NCBI GenBank assembly: GCA_007134085.1
Contig: SLLL01000164.1
Span: 1 to 33,346 of the forward strand
DNA from: Balneolaceae bacterium
Lineage (GTDB): Bacteria > Bacteroidota > Rhodothermia > Balneolales > Balneolaceae
Reading direction: 5' to 3'
DNA: 33,346 bases
This document shows, piece by piece, positions 7,523-16,016 of the stretch. Position 1 is the first letter of the stretch, and every line of letters begins with the position of its first letter. The notes beneath the pieces are model-generated. The model worked only from the letters and a program-made list of their open reading frames with translations. It did no database searches and was not told where the DNA came from. A program made the position numbers and the translations under genes.

Positions 7523-9700
7523 TCAAACCACCTTCAACCCAATCCGTCCGCGCTCGTTGTCGATCGATGTAATTTCGACATTGATGATATCCCCAACTGA
7601 AACCTCATCATGAGGATTTTCAACGCGTTTACCGGTATTGCTCATATTCGAGATATGCAGCAAGCCATCCTGCTTTACACCTATATCCACAAAAGCTCCG
7701 AAATCTACTACGTTTCTAACGGTACCTTCCAGCTTCATGCCGGGGGATAGATCTTCCATTTTTAAAACATCTTGACGTAACAGTGGTTTTGGAAGGGATT
7801 CGCGCGGATCGCGTCCGGGTTTTTGCAGATTTTCGATAATCAGTTCAAGAGTGGGCACGCCCACACCAATTTTTTCAGCAATCTCATTTTTATCAGAGTT
7901 GGCAAAGAGTGATTCAATCTTTTTCTGTTGGCTTGATAAATTTTCCACATCAATACCGAACAGATTACAGAGCTTCTCTGCTGCTTCGTAGCTTTCCGGA
8001 TGGATGGCAGTATTATCAAGCGGATGACGCCCTTCGGGTATGCGCAAGAATCCTGCAGCCTGCTGAAATCGGAAATCACCAACACCCGTGATTGCTTTCA
8101 GCTCATCACGGCTGGTAAAACGCCCTTTTTGATCGCGATATTCAATGATATTACGGGCAACATTTCGGCTGAGGCCGGAGATATGTGTGAGCAGTTCGGC
8201 ACTTGCCGTATTCAGATTCACACCAACATCATTCACGCAGCTTTCTACAACATCATCCAGCTTTTTTGATAGTTGGTTTTGATTGATATCATGCTGATAG
8301 AGGCCAACACCAATCGATTTTGGATCAATTTTTACCAGCTCTGCGAGCGGATCCTGCACTCTGCGGGCAATTGAAATATTACCCCGCTGGGCTGCGTCAA
8401 GATCAGGAAACTCCTCTCTTGCTACAGCAGAAGCCGAGTAAACAGAAGCTCCCGCTTCGCTGATGATCAGGTAATTGAGCGTTTTATCCGGATGGGCTTC
8501 TTTTCGCTTTTGAATCACATCAGCGATAAACATCTCCGTCTCCCGGCTTCCCGTGCCGTTACCGATGGCAATGAGAGTCACCTTGTGCTTGTCGATATAC
8601 CGGTTTACAACCTCAGCGCTTTCAGCAATTTTATTTTGAGGAGGGGTGGGATAGATGGTACTTCCTTCAAGGTATTCGCCGGTTTCGGTAACTATCGCAA
8701 CTTTGCAGCCTGTTCTGTAGGCGGGATCAATGCCCATTACAACCTGGTTTTTAAGTGGTGGCTGCATCAGCAGATTTTTCAGGTTTGTAGCAAAAGTTTC
8801 GATTGCGTGCTGATCTGCCTCAGCGGTTAGCTCATTTCTCAGTTCACGTTCAAGTGAAGGGAACAACAGCCGTTTGTAGGCATCTTCAACCGCATCCTGC
8901 AGCCATGTGGTAAAGATGGAGTGGTCGTTTGTAATAACCACATCATCAATATTTTCGAGTGTGCGTTCCTCGTTGAGCTCCAGATTTACAAAAAGCACAT
9001 TTTCCCGTTCGCCGCGATTTAATGCCAGAACCTGATGCGGCTTAATGTAGGGTACACGGTTTCTGAACTCATAATAATCCTCAAAGTTTGTACGCTCTTT
9101 TATCGCAGGATTCTTTTCTGATGTGATCACTCCATGTTTTCTCATTATGTCCCGCAGTTTATCACGAACTTCAACCGATTCATTAATCCACTCCGCAACG
9201 ATATCGAGGGAAACCTTCAGAGCCGTATCTGCATCGGGGATTTCCTTTTCAGTATTTATGTATTCCCGTGCAATATCCAAAGCATTTCCGGTTTCAGTTT
9301 CCTGCTGCCAGATTAGTTTAGCCAGCGGTTCCAGGCCTTTCTCCTTAGCCATATCGCCGCGGGTTTTCTTCTTTTTCTTGTATGGCAGATAGAGATCTTC
9401 AAGGGTTTTCAGATCTGTACAGGCCTTGATGGCAATTTCAAGTTCCGGCGTTAGTTTATCCTGATCTTTAATTGCCTTTAAAATGGCCTTTTTTCTTGCC
9501 TCCAATGAACGGTGAAACTCCAGAAGGTCACGAACTGCGCGCAGTTTTTCTTCATCAAGTCCACCGGTAGCTTCCTGCCTGTAGCGGGCTAAAAACGGAA
9601 TGGTGGCACCTTCGTCAATAAATGTAGCAACAGCTTGAACTTGTTTAGCTGATAGTGAAAGAGATGTGGATATGGTTGAGATGATTTGGGAATCGGACAT
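7523..9700 (-). CDS. tex: Tex-family RNA-binding transcription accessory protein
   Basis: The 725-residue protein has the full Tex layout: an N-terminal helical Tex domain (about 1-200), a YqgF/RuvX-like RNase-H fold starting at VMGIDPAYRTGCKVAIV (321-337), helix-hairpin-helix repeats (about 495-560, with ISGLSRNVARNIIEYR and ITGVGDFRFQQAAG), and a C-terminal S1 RNA-binding domain (about 655-725, FVDIGVKQDGLLHIS). Tex proteins bind nucleic acid and affect transcription and stress tolerance; the exact role varies between species. The gene stands alone on the minus strand, convergent with the lipoproteins and divergent from the hisN-like gene. No defect is visible. Confidence 0.96.
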   Translation of the reverse strand: MSDSQIISTISTSLSLSAKQVQAVATFIDEGATIPFLARYRQEATGGLDEEKLRAVRDLLEFHRSLEARKKAILKAIKDQDKLTPELEIAIKACTDLKTLEDLYLPYKKKKKTRGDMAKEKGLEPLAKLIWQQETETGNALDIAREYINTEKEIPDADTALKVSLDIVAEWINESVEVRDKLRDIMRKHGVITSEKNPAIKERTNFEDYYEFRNRVPYIKPHQVLALNRGERENVLFVNLELNEERTLENIDDVVITNDHSIFTTWLQDAVEDAYKRLLFPSLERELRNELTAEADQHAIETFATNLKNLLMQPPLKNQVVMGIDPAYRTGCKVAIVTETGEYLEGSTIYPTPPQNKIAESAEVVNRYIDKHKVTLIAIGNGTGSRETEMFIADVIQKRKEAHPDKTLNYLIISEAGASVYSASAVAREEFPDLDAAQRGNISIARRVQDPLAELVKIDPKSIGVGLYQHDINQNQLSKKLDDVVESCVNDVGVNLNTASAELLTHISGLSRNVARNIIEYRDQKGRFTSRDELKAITGVGDFRFQQAAGFLRIPEGRHPLDNTAIHPESYEAAEKLCNLFGIDVENLSSQQKKIESLFANSDKNEIAEKIGVGVPTLELIIENLQKPGRDPRESLPKPLLRQDVLKMEDLSPGMKLEGTVRNVVDFGAFVDIGVKQDGLLHISNMSNTGKRVENPHDEVSVGDIINVEITSIDNERGRIGLKVV

Positions 9701-9856
9701 GAAAATTACGGTGCTTCGTTGTAATGATTTTTTTTATGATAAGGCCGTGAAGATAAACAATCCGTTACTGATTGGAATTACTTTTTGAAATTTTATGCGA
9801 ATCCAAGCTAATACCAAAAATGTGATTAGGCGGTTTAAAATGACTGAGAATAGGCA

Positions 9857-9884
9857 TTGAAAATGGTATCTTACCGGCTATGAA
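9857..9884 (+). promoter_or_regulatory. Candidate sigma70-like promoter of the hisN-like gene
   Basis: TTGAAA at 9857-9862, a 16-base spacer and TATGAA at 9879-9884 give a moderate match to a -35/-10 pair. The start codon follows 21 bases after the -10, so the leader would be very short. Confidence 0.3.
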
Positions 9885-9905
9885 TAAGATTAATGATCTC
9901 ATCGT

Positions 9906-10679
9906 ATGAATATAGATTTACAGCAGCTAATGGATGCAGCCAAAGAGTTTGGCAAAGCCGGCGGCGATTCAACCCTCAACTATTTTAATTCTTCGTTTGA
10001 TCTCGAATTCAAGGGGGATCAATCGCCCGTAACCAACGCCGACCGTGAATCGGAGAGTATCATCCGTAAACTCATCAAAAAGCATTTTCTCGGCCACGGT
10101 ATTATTGGCGAAGAATTCGGGGCAGAGAATGAGGACAGCGAAGTAGTTTGGGTATTAGACCCGATTGACGGTACACAAAGTTTTATCCACGGCGTGCCGC
10201 TTTATACTACGTTGATTGGAATATTGATCAACAATGAGCCAAAAGTTGGGATGATCTATGCGCCCGCAACCGGTGAGTTGGTTGCAGCAGCCCAGGGATT
10301 GGGATGCTATCTGAATGGCGAAAAGTGCAGAGTTCGAGAGTGCAAGAATCTTTCCGACGCCACTTTTTTATCAACAGAAGTTACCACTTTTGATACTTAC
10401 GGATTCATAAAGCCATTCGAAAAACTACTTGATGAAACCCGTATCCACCGGACGTGGGGTGATGCTTACGGGCACATGCTCGTTGCTACCGGCAGGGCAG
10501 ATGTAATGATAGATCCTATCCTAAATCTTTGGGATGCAGCCGCTCTGATGCCAGTAATAACCGAGGCGGGTGGATCGTTTACTGACCTGGACGGAAAACC
10601 AACTATCAAGACGGGCAACGGGTTATCCTGCAACACGTTATTAAAAGAAACTATCTTAACCATTTTCAGTGATAAATAG
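9906..10679 (+). CDS. Inositol-monophosphatase-family phosphatase, probably histidinol-phosphatase (HisN type)
   Basis: The 257-residue protein is an IMPase-fold, metal-dependent phosphomonoesterase. GEEFG at 68-72 (Glu69/70) and LDPIDGTQSF starting at 84 (Asp85, Asp88) supply metal ligands, and LWDAAALMPVITEAGG holds the distal Asp210. The segment WGDAYGHMLVATGRADVMIDP before that Asp resembles HisN histidinol-phosphatases more than SuhB, so histidinol phosphate is the favoured substrate; inositol phosphate or PAP remain possible. No other histidine genes are nearby. The gene is followed 3 bp later by the M1-like protein, so the two are probably translated from one message. A second, more typical IMPase gene lies at 22125. 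Confidence 0.8.
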   Translation: MNIDLQQLMDAAKEFGKAGGDSTLNYFNSSFDLEFKGDQSPVTNADRESESIIRKLIKKHFLGHGIIGEEFGAENEDSEVVWVLDPIDGTQSFIHGVPLYTTLIGILINNEPKVGMIYAPATGELVAAAQGLGCYLNGEKCRVRECKNLSDATFLSTEVTTFDTYGFIKPFEKLLDETRIHRTWGDAYGHMLVATGRADVMIDPILNLWDAAALMPVITEAGGSFTDLDGKPTIKTGNGLSCNTLLKETILTIFSDK

Positions 10680-10682
10680 GCC

Positions 10683-12998
10683 ATGAAAATCTGTATACGT
10701 GCACTACTACTTTCTCTTATTTTGATATCAACCCTTCGGGCACAAAACGGAGATTTTGAAAAATATCCGCAGCTTGATTTTAACATCGGTCATCTTGATG
10801 CCGATATACGCATTCAGGAAAACGGCACCATAGAAGGTAATCTGCGTTATCAGGTGGAAATTACAGCCCACGATTTGCAGGAATTGAGGTTTGATGCCGC
10901 CCGAATGAGTATTCACTCTGTTTCTGTGAATGATGTATCAAAGGATAACCGTTTCGAAGAGCATACTCTCGTTATTGAGCTTAATGAAAGTGCGGAAAGA
11001 GGTGATAAACTGACTGTTCAGATTGTATATGAAACCGTACCGGTATTTGGCATCCATAAAAATGTGAGAGGGGCCCAATTTACATCGCAATTACCTAAAA
11101 CCACGCAGCATTGGCTTCCGGTTATTGATCATCCGCGGGCTGAATTTACAACGGAAATCAACTTCACACATCCAACCGGCTATACCTTCGTTGCATCAGG
11201 TACAAATACAGGTTCAGAACTTCTTAATATTGATGAAGAGACAACATCATTTACATCTTCCACGCCTGTACCTTCCACTGCTCTTTCCTGGGTGATGGGA
11301 ATTTTTGAGCAGATGCTGTCCACCTCAGATAGTGAGCAAGGTATTCAGGGTGTTGATTTTGATACCTTCCGGGCATTTCGGGATGCCGGCAGCAGTGCCA
11401 TTCATTTCTATTCAGAATTTGATGCTGACCTCTCTCCAATTACAAATAGTGCCATTTCAGCCTACTTAAAATTAAAAGATCACTTTAGAGGCAATGCGCC
11501 CCGTGAGGATATCCACATCGTTGTGTTAGAAGATGATTTCTGGGAAACCAAGAATTATGGCGCAGGGGTGATTTTTGTTTACAAAAATGCGGATAACCCC
11601 GAAGATCAGGTAAAAAGAGCACTTTTAGCTCAATGGATTGGTGTAGGGGTACGGGAAATTCAGTGGGCTGATGCCGACGCTATTCTTGCGATTCAGGCTC
11701 TGAAAGCGAATAGTTTGTTTGATGTAACAATGAAAGCAGGTGAAGTATCCAGCATGTATGATGCATTTGGAGCTGTAAACTTTTCGCGGTGGCTGAACTT
11801 TATAGATCAAAAGGAATCACATGCGTTTATTCACGACCTAAGATATGTGATTGATGAGGGAGTTTTAGAAGATCACAACCTGCTAAGCTGGAACAGCCTA
11901 TCAGAACTGATTTATGATGCAACAGGCCAGCCATATTTCGATGGGTTTACACCGGAGCCGGCCATAATCGATGAACCAGAACAGTATGTTTACCGGGTTT
12001 CGGTTGAGTGGGAGGAGGGAGCATCTACTGCACAGATTCGGTTTGAAGCAGAGGGAGATATTATTGATGAACTGGTGAGCGTTGTTGCAACTGAACAGAC
12101 ATTTACCGGCCAGCGAACGCATGATATTACCTTTTCTGGGCGGACAGATGCCGTTGTGATTAATGTGTCGGCAGGTATTGAAAATTTAAAGTTCAGTGTA
12201 ACGGATCGTGATGATATTGAGCTTATTGAATCGAAGCCATTCATGTTTTGGCTGCAACAGCTTCGAGAGAGTGAAGACATTTCAAGAAGGATAGCAGCGG
12301 CTGCCGGAATAGCTGAAGTTTCTGATAACCCCGATCTACAGCTTGCCCTGAATGACCTGCTTCAAATGGAGAGCAACCCCGAAGTATTTGCCGAAATAGT
12401 CCGTTCTATGGGCAAACTGACGAGAGGTGCATCCGGTACGGAAGAGCGGTTTATCCAAAATTCCTCCATCAATCAGCATAGAGCAGTGCAACTTGCCGCA
12501 GTTGAGGCTCTTGGTAATTTTGAGGGTAATCAGCGGGTTATTGGCCGACTCCGAACGGTGATCAATCAAACAGAGTACAGCGATATCCGCAAGGCTGCGA
12601 TTTATTCATTGTTTAATATTACAACCCCGGCAGAATTTCGCGGGGCAGTTCAAAACTTTGTTACAAGAGAGGAAGTTTTAGGTTATGTGCCTCTGATGCT
12701 AGAGCTATTGGCTGAAAAAGGAGAAAGAGAGGCAGCAGTTGATCTTGCAGAAACATTCTTATCACGCGAATTTCCGTTCCAGACAAGAAAAGGCGTACTG
12801 GCCGTAATGCTTTCGGTGGACCAGTCTCCATCAAACTGGAATGATCGGTTACCCGGCCTGCTTTCTGATGCTGACCCAAGAATTCGTTACAAAGCCGCGG
12901 ATGCCTTGCAACGATTAAGTTCTCAACAGCGAAACACAATCATCTCCAACCGTATTGACGACGAATTTGATGTGAGAGTTTACCAAAGACTGCGGTAG
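10683..12998 (+). CDS. Secreted M1-peptidase-like pseudoenzyme with C-terminal HEAT repeats
   Basis: The first 20 residues form a cleavable signal peptide ending LRA-Q. Residues about 30-210 match the M1 N-terminal beta domain, including the diagnostic HWLPVIDHPRAEFTTEI (143-159). The catalytic region is recognisable but dead: where M1 enzymes have HELAHQWFG this protein has RALLAQWIG (312-320), so both zinc His are Arg312 and Ala316 and the catalytic Glu is Ala313. Counting on, the third zinc ligand Glu is Leu335, while the conserved Trp328 and Asp330 remain. The GAMEN exopeptidase motif is reduced to NYGAG (291-295). Residues about 530-771 are HEAT-like helical repeats. A scaffolding or peptide-binding role is inferred. 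The reading frame is intact, so it is not a simple pseudogene. Confidence 0.85.
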   Translation: MKICIRALLLSLILISTLRAQNGDFEKYPQLDFNIGHLDADIRIQENGTIEGNLRYQVEITAHDLQELRFDAARMSIHSVSVNDVSKDNRFEEHTLVIELNESAERGDKLTVQIVYETVPVFGIHKNVRGAQFTSQLPKTTQHWLPVIDHPRAEFTTEINFTHPTGYTFVASGTNTGSELLNIDEETTSFTSSTPVPSTALSWVMGIFEQMLSTSDSEQGIQGVDFDTFRAFRDAGSSAIHFYSEFDADLSPITNSAISAYLKLKDHFRGNAPREDIHIVVLEDDFWETKNYGAGVIFVYKNADNPEDQVKRALLAQWIGVGVREIQWADADAILAIQALKANSLFDVTMKAGEVSSMYDAFGAVNFSRWLNFIDQKESHAFIHDLRYVIDEGVLEDHNLLSWNSLSELIYDATGQPYFDGFTPEPAIIDEPEQYVYRVSVEWEEGASTAQIRFEAEGDIIDELVSVVATEQTFTGQRTHDITFSGRTDAVVINVSAGIENLKFSVTDRDDIELIESKPFMFWLQQLRESEDISRRIAAAAGIAEVSDNPDLQLALNDLLQMESNPEVFAEIVRSMGKLTRGASGTEERFIQNSSINQHRAVQLAAVEALGNFEGNQRVIGRLRTVINQTEYSDIRKAAIYSLFNITTPAEFRGAVQNFVTREEVLGYVPLMLELLAEKGEREAAVDLAETFLSREFPFQTRKGVLAVMLSVDQSPSNWNDRLPGLLSDADPRIRYKAADALQRLSSQQRNTIISNRIDDEFDVRVYQRLR

Positions 12999-13111
12999 AG
13001 CTTTATGAGAAAATAATGTTAGCTAAATTATCTATTGATGAAGAGTGTTCCCCTCCGTTTAAGGTGGAAACCAATAAGGTATAATTAGTGATTTACAAAC
13101 CTAAACAACGT

Positions 13112-13166
13112 TCAGAAGGTCATCCCCATACGTCCGCTTAAGGCGGAATCTCCCCCTTGAAGAGGC
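13112..13166. repeat. GGTCATCCCC hairpin repeat, copy A
   Basis: TCAGAAGGTCATCCCC is followed by TCCGC-TTAAG-GCGGA (13133-13147) and a C-run. It aligns with copy B at 13425-13480, sharing the TCAG.AGGTCATCCCC head and the central hairpin, with drift in the tail. Confidence 0.75.
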
Positions 13167-13207
13167 TGTAAAAAATTTCATCAAATTCATTGTAACCGTG
13201 AATTTTA

Positions 13208-13298
13208 CCACGAAGACACGAGGACGCGAAGGTGCACGAAGTAGAAAAATATCACATCATCAAACTTCGTGAATCTTCGAGACTTTGTGCCCTCGTGG
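13208..13298. repeat. Long imperfect inverted repeat, CCACGAAG...CTCGTGG type
   Basis: The left arm 13208-13241 and right arm 13265-13298 are each 34 bases and complementary at 26 of 34 positions, with a 23-base spacer. Both arms are built of CACGA/CGAAG-like blocks. Repeats of this look (CCACGAAGACACGAAG...) are common between genes in many environmental bacterial genomes; their function is unknown. Confidence 0.8.
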
Positions 13299-13424
13299 CC
13301 AAGAAAAATTGGTTTATGAAATAGTTGCTTGGCAATATTCTTAAAGGCTCTCAAAGGGGGGCAATGGGTGATGAAAAAGGTTTAATTCATGACCAAATCG
13401 TAATTATTTAAGCCAAATCAATAC

Positions 13425-13480
13425 TCAGTAGGTCATCCCCCTAAGTCCGCTTAATGCGGACTCTTCCCCTTCAATGGGGG
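13425..13480. repeat. GGTCATCCCC hairpin repeat, copy B
   Basis: TCAGTAGGTCATCCCCC precedes AGTCCGC-TTAAT-GCGGACT (13444-13462, 7-bp perfect arms), then CCCC-TTCAAT-GGGG (13466-13479). It is the same element as copy A, in the same orientation about 313 bp away. Confidence 0.75.
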
Positions 13481-13558
13481 ACTTTTACATCTCAGAAATT
13501 ACAGACCAAAGCATTACATTCAATTACGGTATTCTTCACAAAACGAAAATACAAAATT

Positions 13559-14851
13559 CTACTGCTTTACCCACTTCAGCAAATCTTTGAAACCTGCTGA
13601 ACTGCCGTAACTTAAGATTCCCACTTTATAAATTTTCGCACTCAGCCACATTGTACCGGTAAAGGTGATAAGCATCAAGAAGATGGCGACGCTTATTTGC
13701 CAAATCGGTACTTCTGTAATTGCGATGCGTGTAATCATCAGGATGGGTGAGAAGAACGGAATCATAGAGCTCACAACGGAGAGAACACTATCGGGGCTTC
13801 TCCAGGTGTGTAGCATAATGAAGTAGGCAATCATTATGGGTGCTGTGATGGGCAGCATTAGCTGCTGGGTGTCTGTGTCTGAGTCGGCTGCCGAACCTAT
13901 CGCTGCGAAAAGTGAACTGTAAAGTAAGTATCCCAGCAGGAAGAAAATGATGAAGAAAATAATCAGCGATGTTTCGATTGTTGGCATATCAAGAAAGAAA
14001 GGCAGTTCAGCCTGAGCTGCGGCAAGATCGCCATCAAGCTGCTGAGTTTGCTGATCCATCAGCGACATTGCCACCGGGCCTGCAATTGCTGATAGCCCCA
14101 AAAATGCGATGATCCAGATTCCAAATTGTGTGATTGCCAGAGCCCCAACCCCCGCCATTTTTCCTGTTAGAAGTTCGATAGGCTTTACTGAGGACGCGAT
14201 TACTTCAATAATCCGGTTGGTTTTTTCTTCAATTACGCCACGGGTTATGTAGCCGCCATAGCTGAAAATGGCTACGAATATGATGATACCCATAAGCATT
14301 CCAACTACTGAGAAGAAGAGGGTATCATCATCCACATCTACGCCTTCGCGGGTTAAACGGCGCGAATCCAGCCCGATACGGGTATCGTAAATAGCTTGTA
14401 TCTCAGGAGAAACTTCAGCCCGGCGTAATCTCTCTTCACGAATCACCTCACGAACATCAGCCTGAACGGATGTGAGTAGCTGTATACCTCCGCTGCCGCT
14501 GTAAATGAGCTCAAGGCTGCGGTTTTCGGTGATGTTATCCTCAGAAATAACTATATAACCGGTAAGCTGTTCCCGCTGAACCATGGCACGAAGTGAGTCA
14601 ACAGGCAGCTCTGAATAGTTGATGTATCGGGCGGCATTGAGCTCAACAAGCGATTCTGCAACCTGGCTTGTTTCATCAAGTATTCCGATTTCGAATGATA
14701 CATCACTCTCCCAAACACTGATAAATACTACGATACCAATAAACGCAGCAAAGCCAACCGGAACCAGAATTGTAGCCCAGATAAAGCCTTTACTTTTAAC
14801 TCTGGTAATATATTCACGCTGTAATACTAAAAATATTTGTCGCCAGTTCAT
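13559..14851 (-). CDS. ABC-2 type transporter permease (NatB-like)
   Basis: The 430-residue membrane protein has the ABC-2 permease layout. One N-terminal helix (about residues 22-46, after REYITRVKSKGF) is followed by a large extracytoplasmic domain (about 50-180). A group of roughly five or six hydrophobic segments follows, starting near DDTLFFSVVGMLMGIIIF, with the cytoplasmic GVIEEKTNRIIEVI motif typical of NatB/YhaP-like permeases. It forms an exporter with the ATPase just upstream, its start overlapping that gene's stop by 4 bases (ATGA). NatAB exports sodium in Bacillus, but many relatives export other things, so the substrate is open. Confidence 0.92.
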   Translation of the reverse strand: MNWRQIFLVLQREYITRVKSKGFIWATILVPVGFAAFIGIVVFISVWESDVSFEIGILDETSQVAESLVELNAARYINYSELPVDSLRAMVQREQLTGYIVISEDNITENRSLELIYSGSGGIQLLTSVQADVREVIREERLRRAEVSPEIQAIYDTRIGLDSRRLTREGVDVDDDTLFFSVVGMLMGIIIFVAIFSYGGYITRGVIEEKTNRIIEVIASSVKPIELLTGKMAGVGALAITQFGIWIIAFLGLSAIAGPVAMSLMDQQTQQLDGDLAAAQAELPFFLDMPTIETSLIIFFIIFFLLGYLLYSSLFAAIGSAADSDTDTQQLMLPITAPIMIAYFIMLHTWRSPDSVLSVVSSMIPFFSPILMITRIAITEVPIWQISVAIFLMLITFTGTMWLSAKIYKVGILSYGSSAGFKDLLKWVKQ

Positions 14852-15774
14852 GCTAAAAGCTCCTCTTTGTTTTTGATGTTATCTTCGCCCACTGTAGAGA
14901 TGAAAATTTCGTTTAATGAAGGTTCAACAAGCTGGAATTTGTGAATTTCAGCATGATTCATCGCTTTTTTGAGAATATCCTGATGGTTTAAATCGCCAAG
15001 TATCCTTATTTCTGCAAAGTTTGTTGAGCGGTTGTTGATTCGCACATTTTCAAGTTCATCAAGAAAGCGGGAATCGCCTTCGAATTCAATGAGTACCGTG
15101 TTCTTGCCAAAATCTTTTTTAACCTGCCTAAGGTTTCCTGCCAGCACCATCTTACCGTTATTAAACAGGCAGATGTCATCACACATCTGTTCAACCTGTT
15201 CCATCCGGTGTGTAGAGAAGAGAACTGTCTTGCCTTTCTCTCGAAGCTCGATGATGATTTGCTTTAACAGCTCGCTATTGATGGGATCGAGGCCACTAAA
15301 TGGTTCATCAAAAATGTATATATCAGGATCGTGAACAATGGTGGCTATGAACTGAATCTTCTGGCTCATCCCTTTTGAGAGTTCCCCAACAGCTTTGGAA
15401 TGCCAGTCGAACGCCCCAAATCGGTTCAGCCAGTATTTAATCTGCTCTTTCGCTTTATCCTTGCTCATCCCCTTAAGCTGAGAGAGATAGATAAGCTGCT
15501 CGCCAACTTTCATTTTCTTATACAGCCCGCGCTCCTCAGGCATGTACCCGATCATCTTCTGTGTTTTAGCGCTAACCGGTAGGCCATTAATTGTTATGGT
15601 GCCTTCATCCTGAGGGATGATGTAATTAATCATCCGGATTGTAGTGGTTTTTCCTGCACCATTTGGGCCAAGCAGGCCGGTTATTCGTCCTTTCTCAACA
15701 TTAAACGATACATCCTGTACGGCTTTTGTTTTGCCGAAATGTTTGGAGAGATGTTCAACAATAATTGTACTCAT
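14848..15774 (-). CDS. ABC transporter ATP-binding protein (NatA-like)
   Basis: The 308-residue nucleotide-binding subunit has Walker A GPNGAGKT at 36-43, signature LSKGMSQK at 132-139, Walker B IYIFDE at 152-157 with its catalytic Glu157, and STH as switch histidine. The C-terminal 80 residues form the extra domain common to NatA/YhaQ ATPases. The signature deviates from LSGGQ in the usual way for this subfamily. It is first of a two-gene operon with the permease, divergent from glgA across 242 bp. The energy-coupling role is secure; the transported substrate is unknown. Confidence 0.93.
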   Translation of the reverse strand: MSTIIVEHLSKHFGKTKAVQDVSFNVEKGRITGLLGPNGAGKTTTIRMINYIIPQDEGTITINGLPVSAKTQKMIGYMPEERGLYKKMKVGEQLIYLSQLKGMSKDKAKEQIKYWLNRFGAFDWHSKAVGELSKGMSQKIQFIATIVHDPDIYIFDEPFSGLDPINSELLKQIIIELREKGKTVLFSTHRMEQVEQMCDDICLFNNGKMVLAGNLRQVKKDFGKNTVLIEFEGDSRFLDELENVRINNRSTNFAEIRILGDLNHQDILKKAMNHAEIHKFQLVEPSLNEIFISTVGEDNIKNKEELLA

Positions 15775-15906
15775 TATGTTTTCCCTGATGAGGTTGTTAG
15801 CATTTAGGCAGTAACTTGCCAGACAAGGGTAAGAAATCCCTGATCATTTGAAAAGTATTAACATAAAAGTTTTTAAGATGAAGCACCTATTTAATACTTT
15901 ATCTTT

Positions 15907-15941
15907 AGGTTATGTTATCTAACTAACATTGCAGATAACCT
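15907..15941. promoter_or_regulatory. Overlapping inverted repeats between natA-like and glgA
   Basis: In the 242-bp divergent region, AGGTTAT (15907-15913) pairs with ATAACCT (15935-15941). GTTATCT (15914-15920) can instead pair with AGATAAC (15933-15939), and ATGTTA/TAACAT (15912-15917 and 15924-15929) forms a third symmetric site. The position between divergent genes suggests an operator; no known regulator box is recognised. Confidence 0.35.
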
Positions 15942-16016
15942 GTTCTTTTCATTAATTCAAAAACGTACTGCCGGGTGCAGTTACGTTATTAAAAAAACAT
16001 TGTTTCAAACGATCAG

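Larger units (their letters stand above)
12999..13558. other. 560-bp gene-free island of hairpin repeats
   Basis: No credible coding frame, tRNA or known RNA was found. The stretch holds two copies of a GGTCATCCCC/TCCGC...GCGGA element (13112-13166 and 13425-13480), a weak third trace near 13049-13069, a long CCACGAAG inverted repeat (13208-13298), and a C-run/G-run pair (CCCCCTTGAAGAGGC at 13152-13166 against GGCTCTCAAAGGGGGG at 13346-13361) that brackets the long inverted repeat. It separates the tail of the M1-like gene from the tail of the ABC permease, which are convergent. Confidence 0.7.

Noticed and set aside
12999-13558. Decayed gene between the M1-like and ABC permease genes
   Set aside because: No frame with recognisable protein similarity remains; the stretch is explained by repeats.
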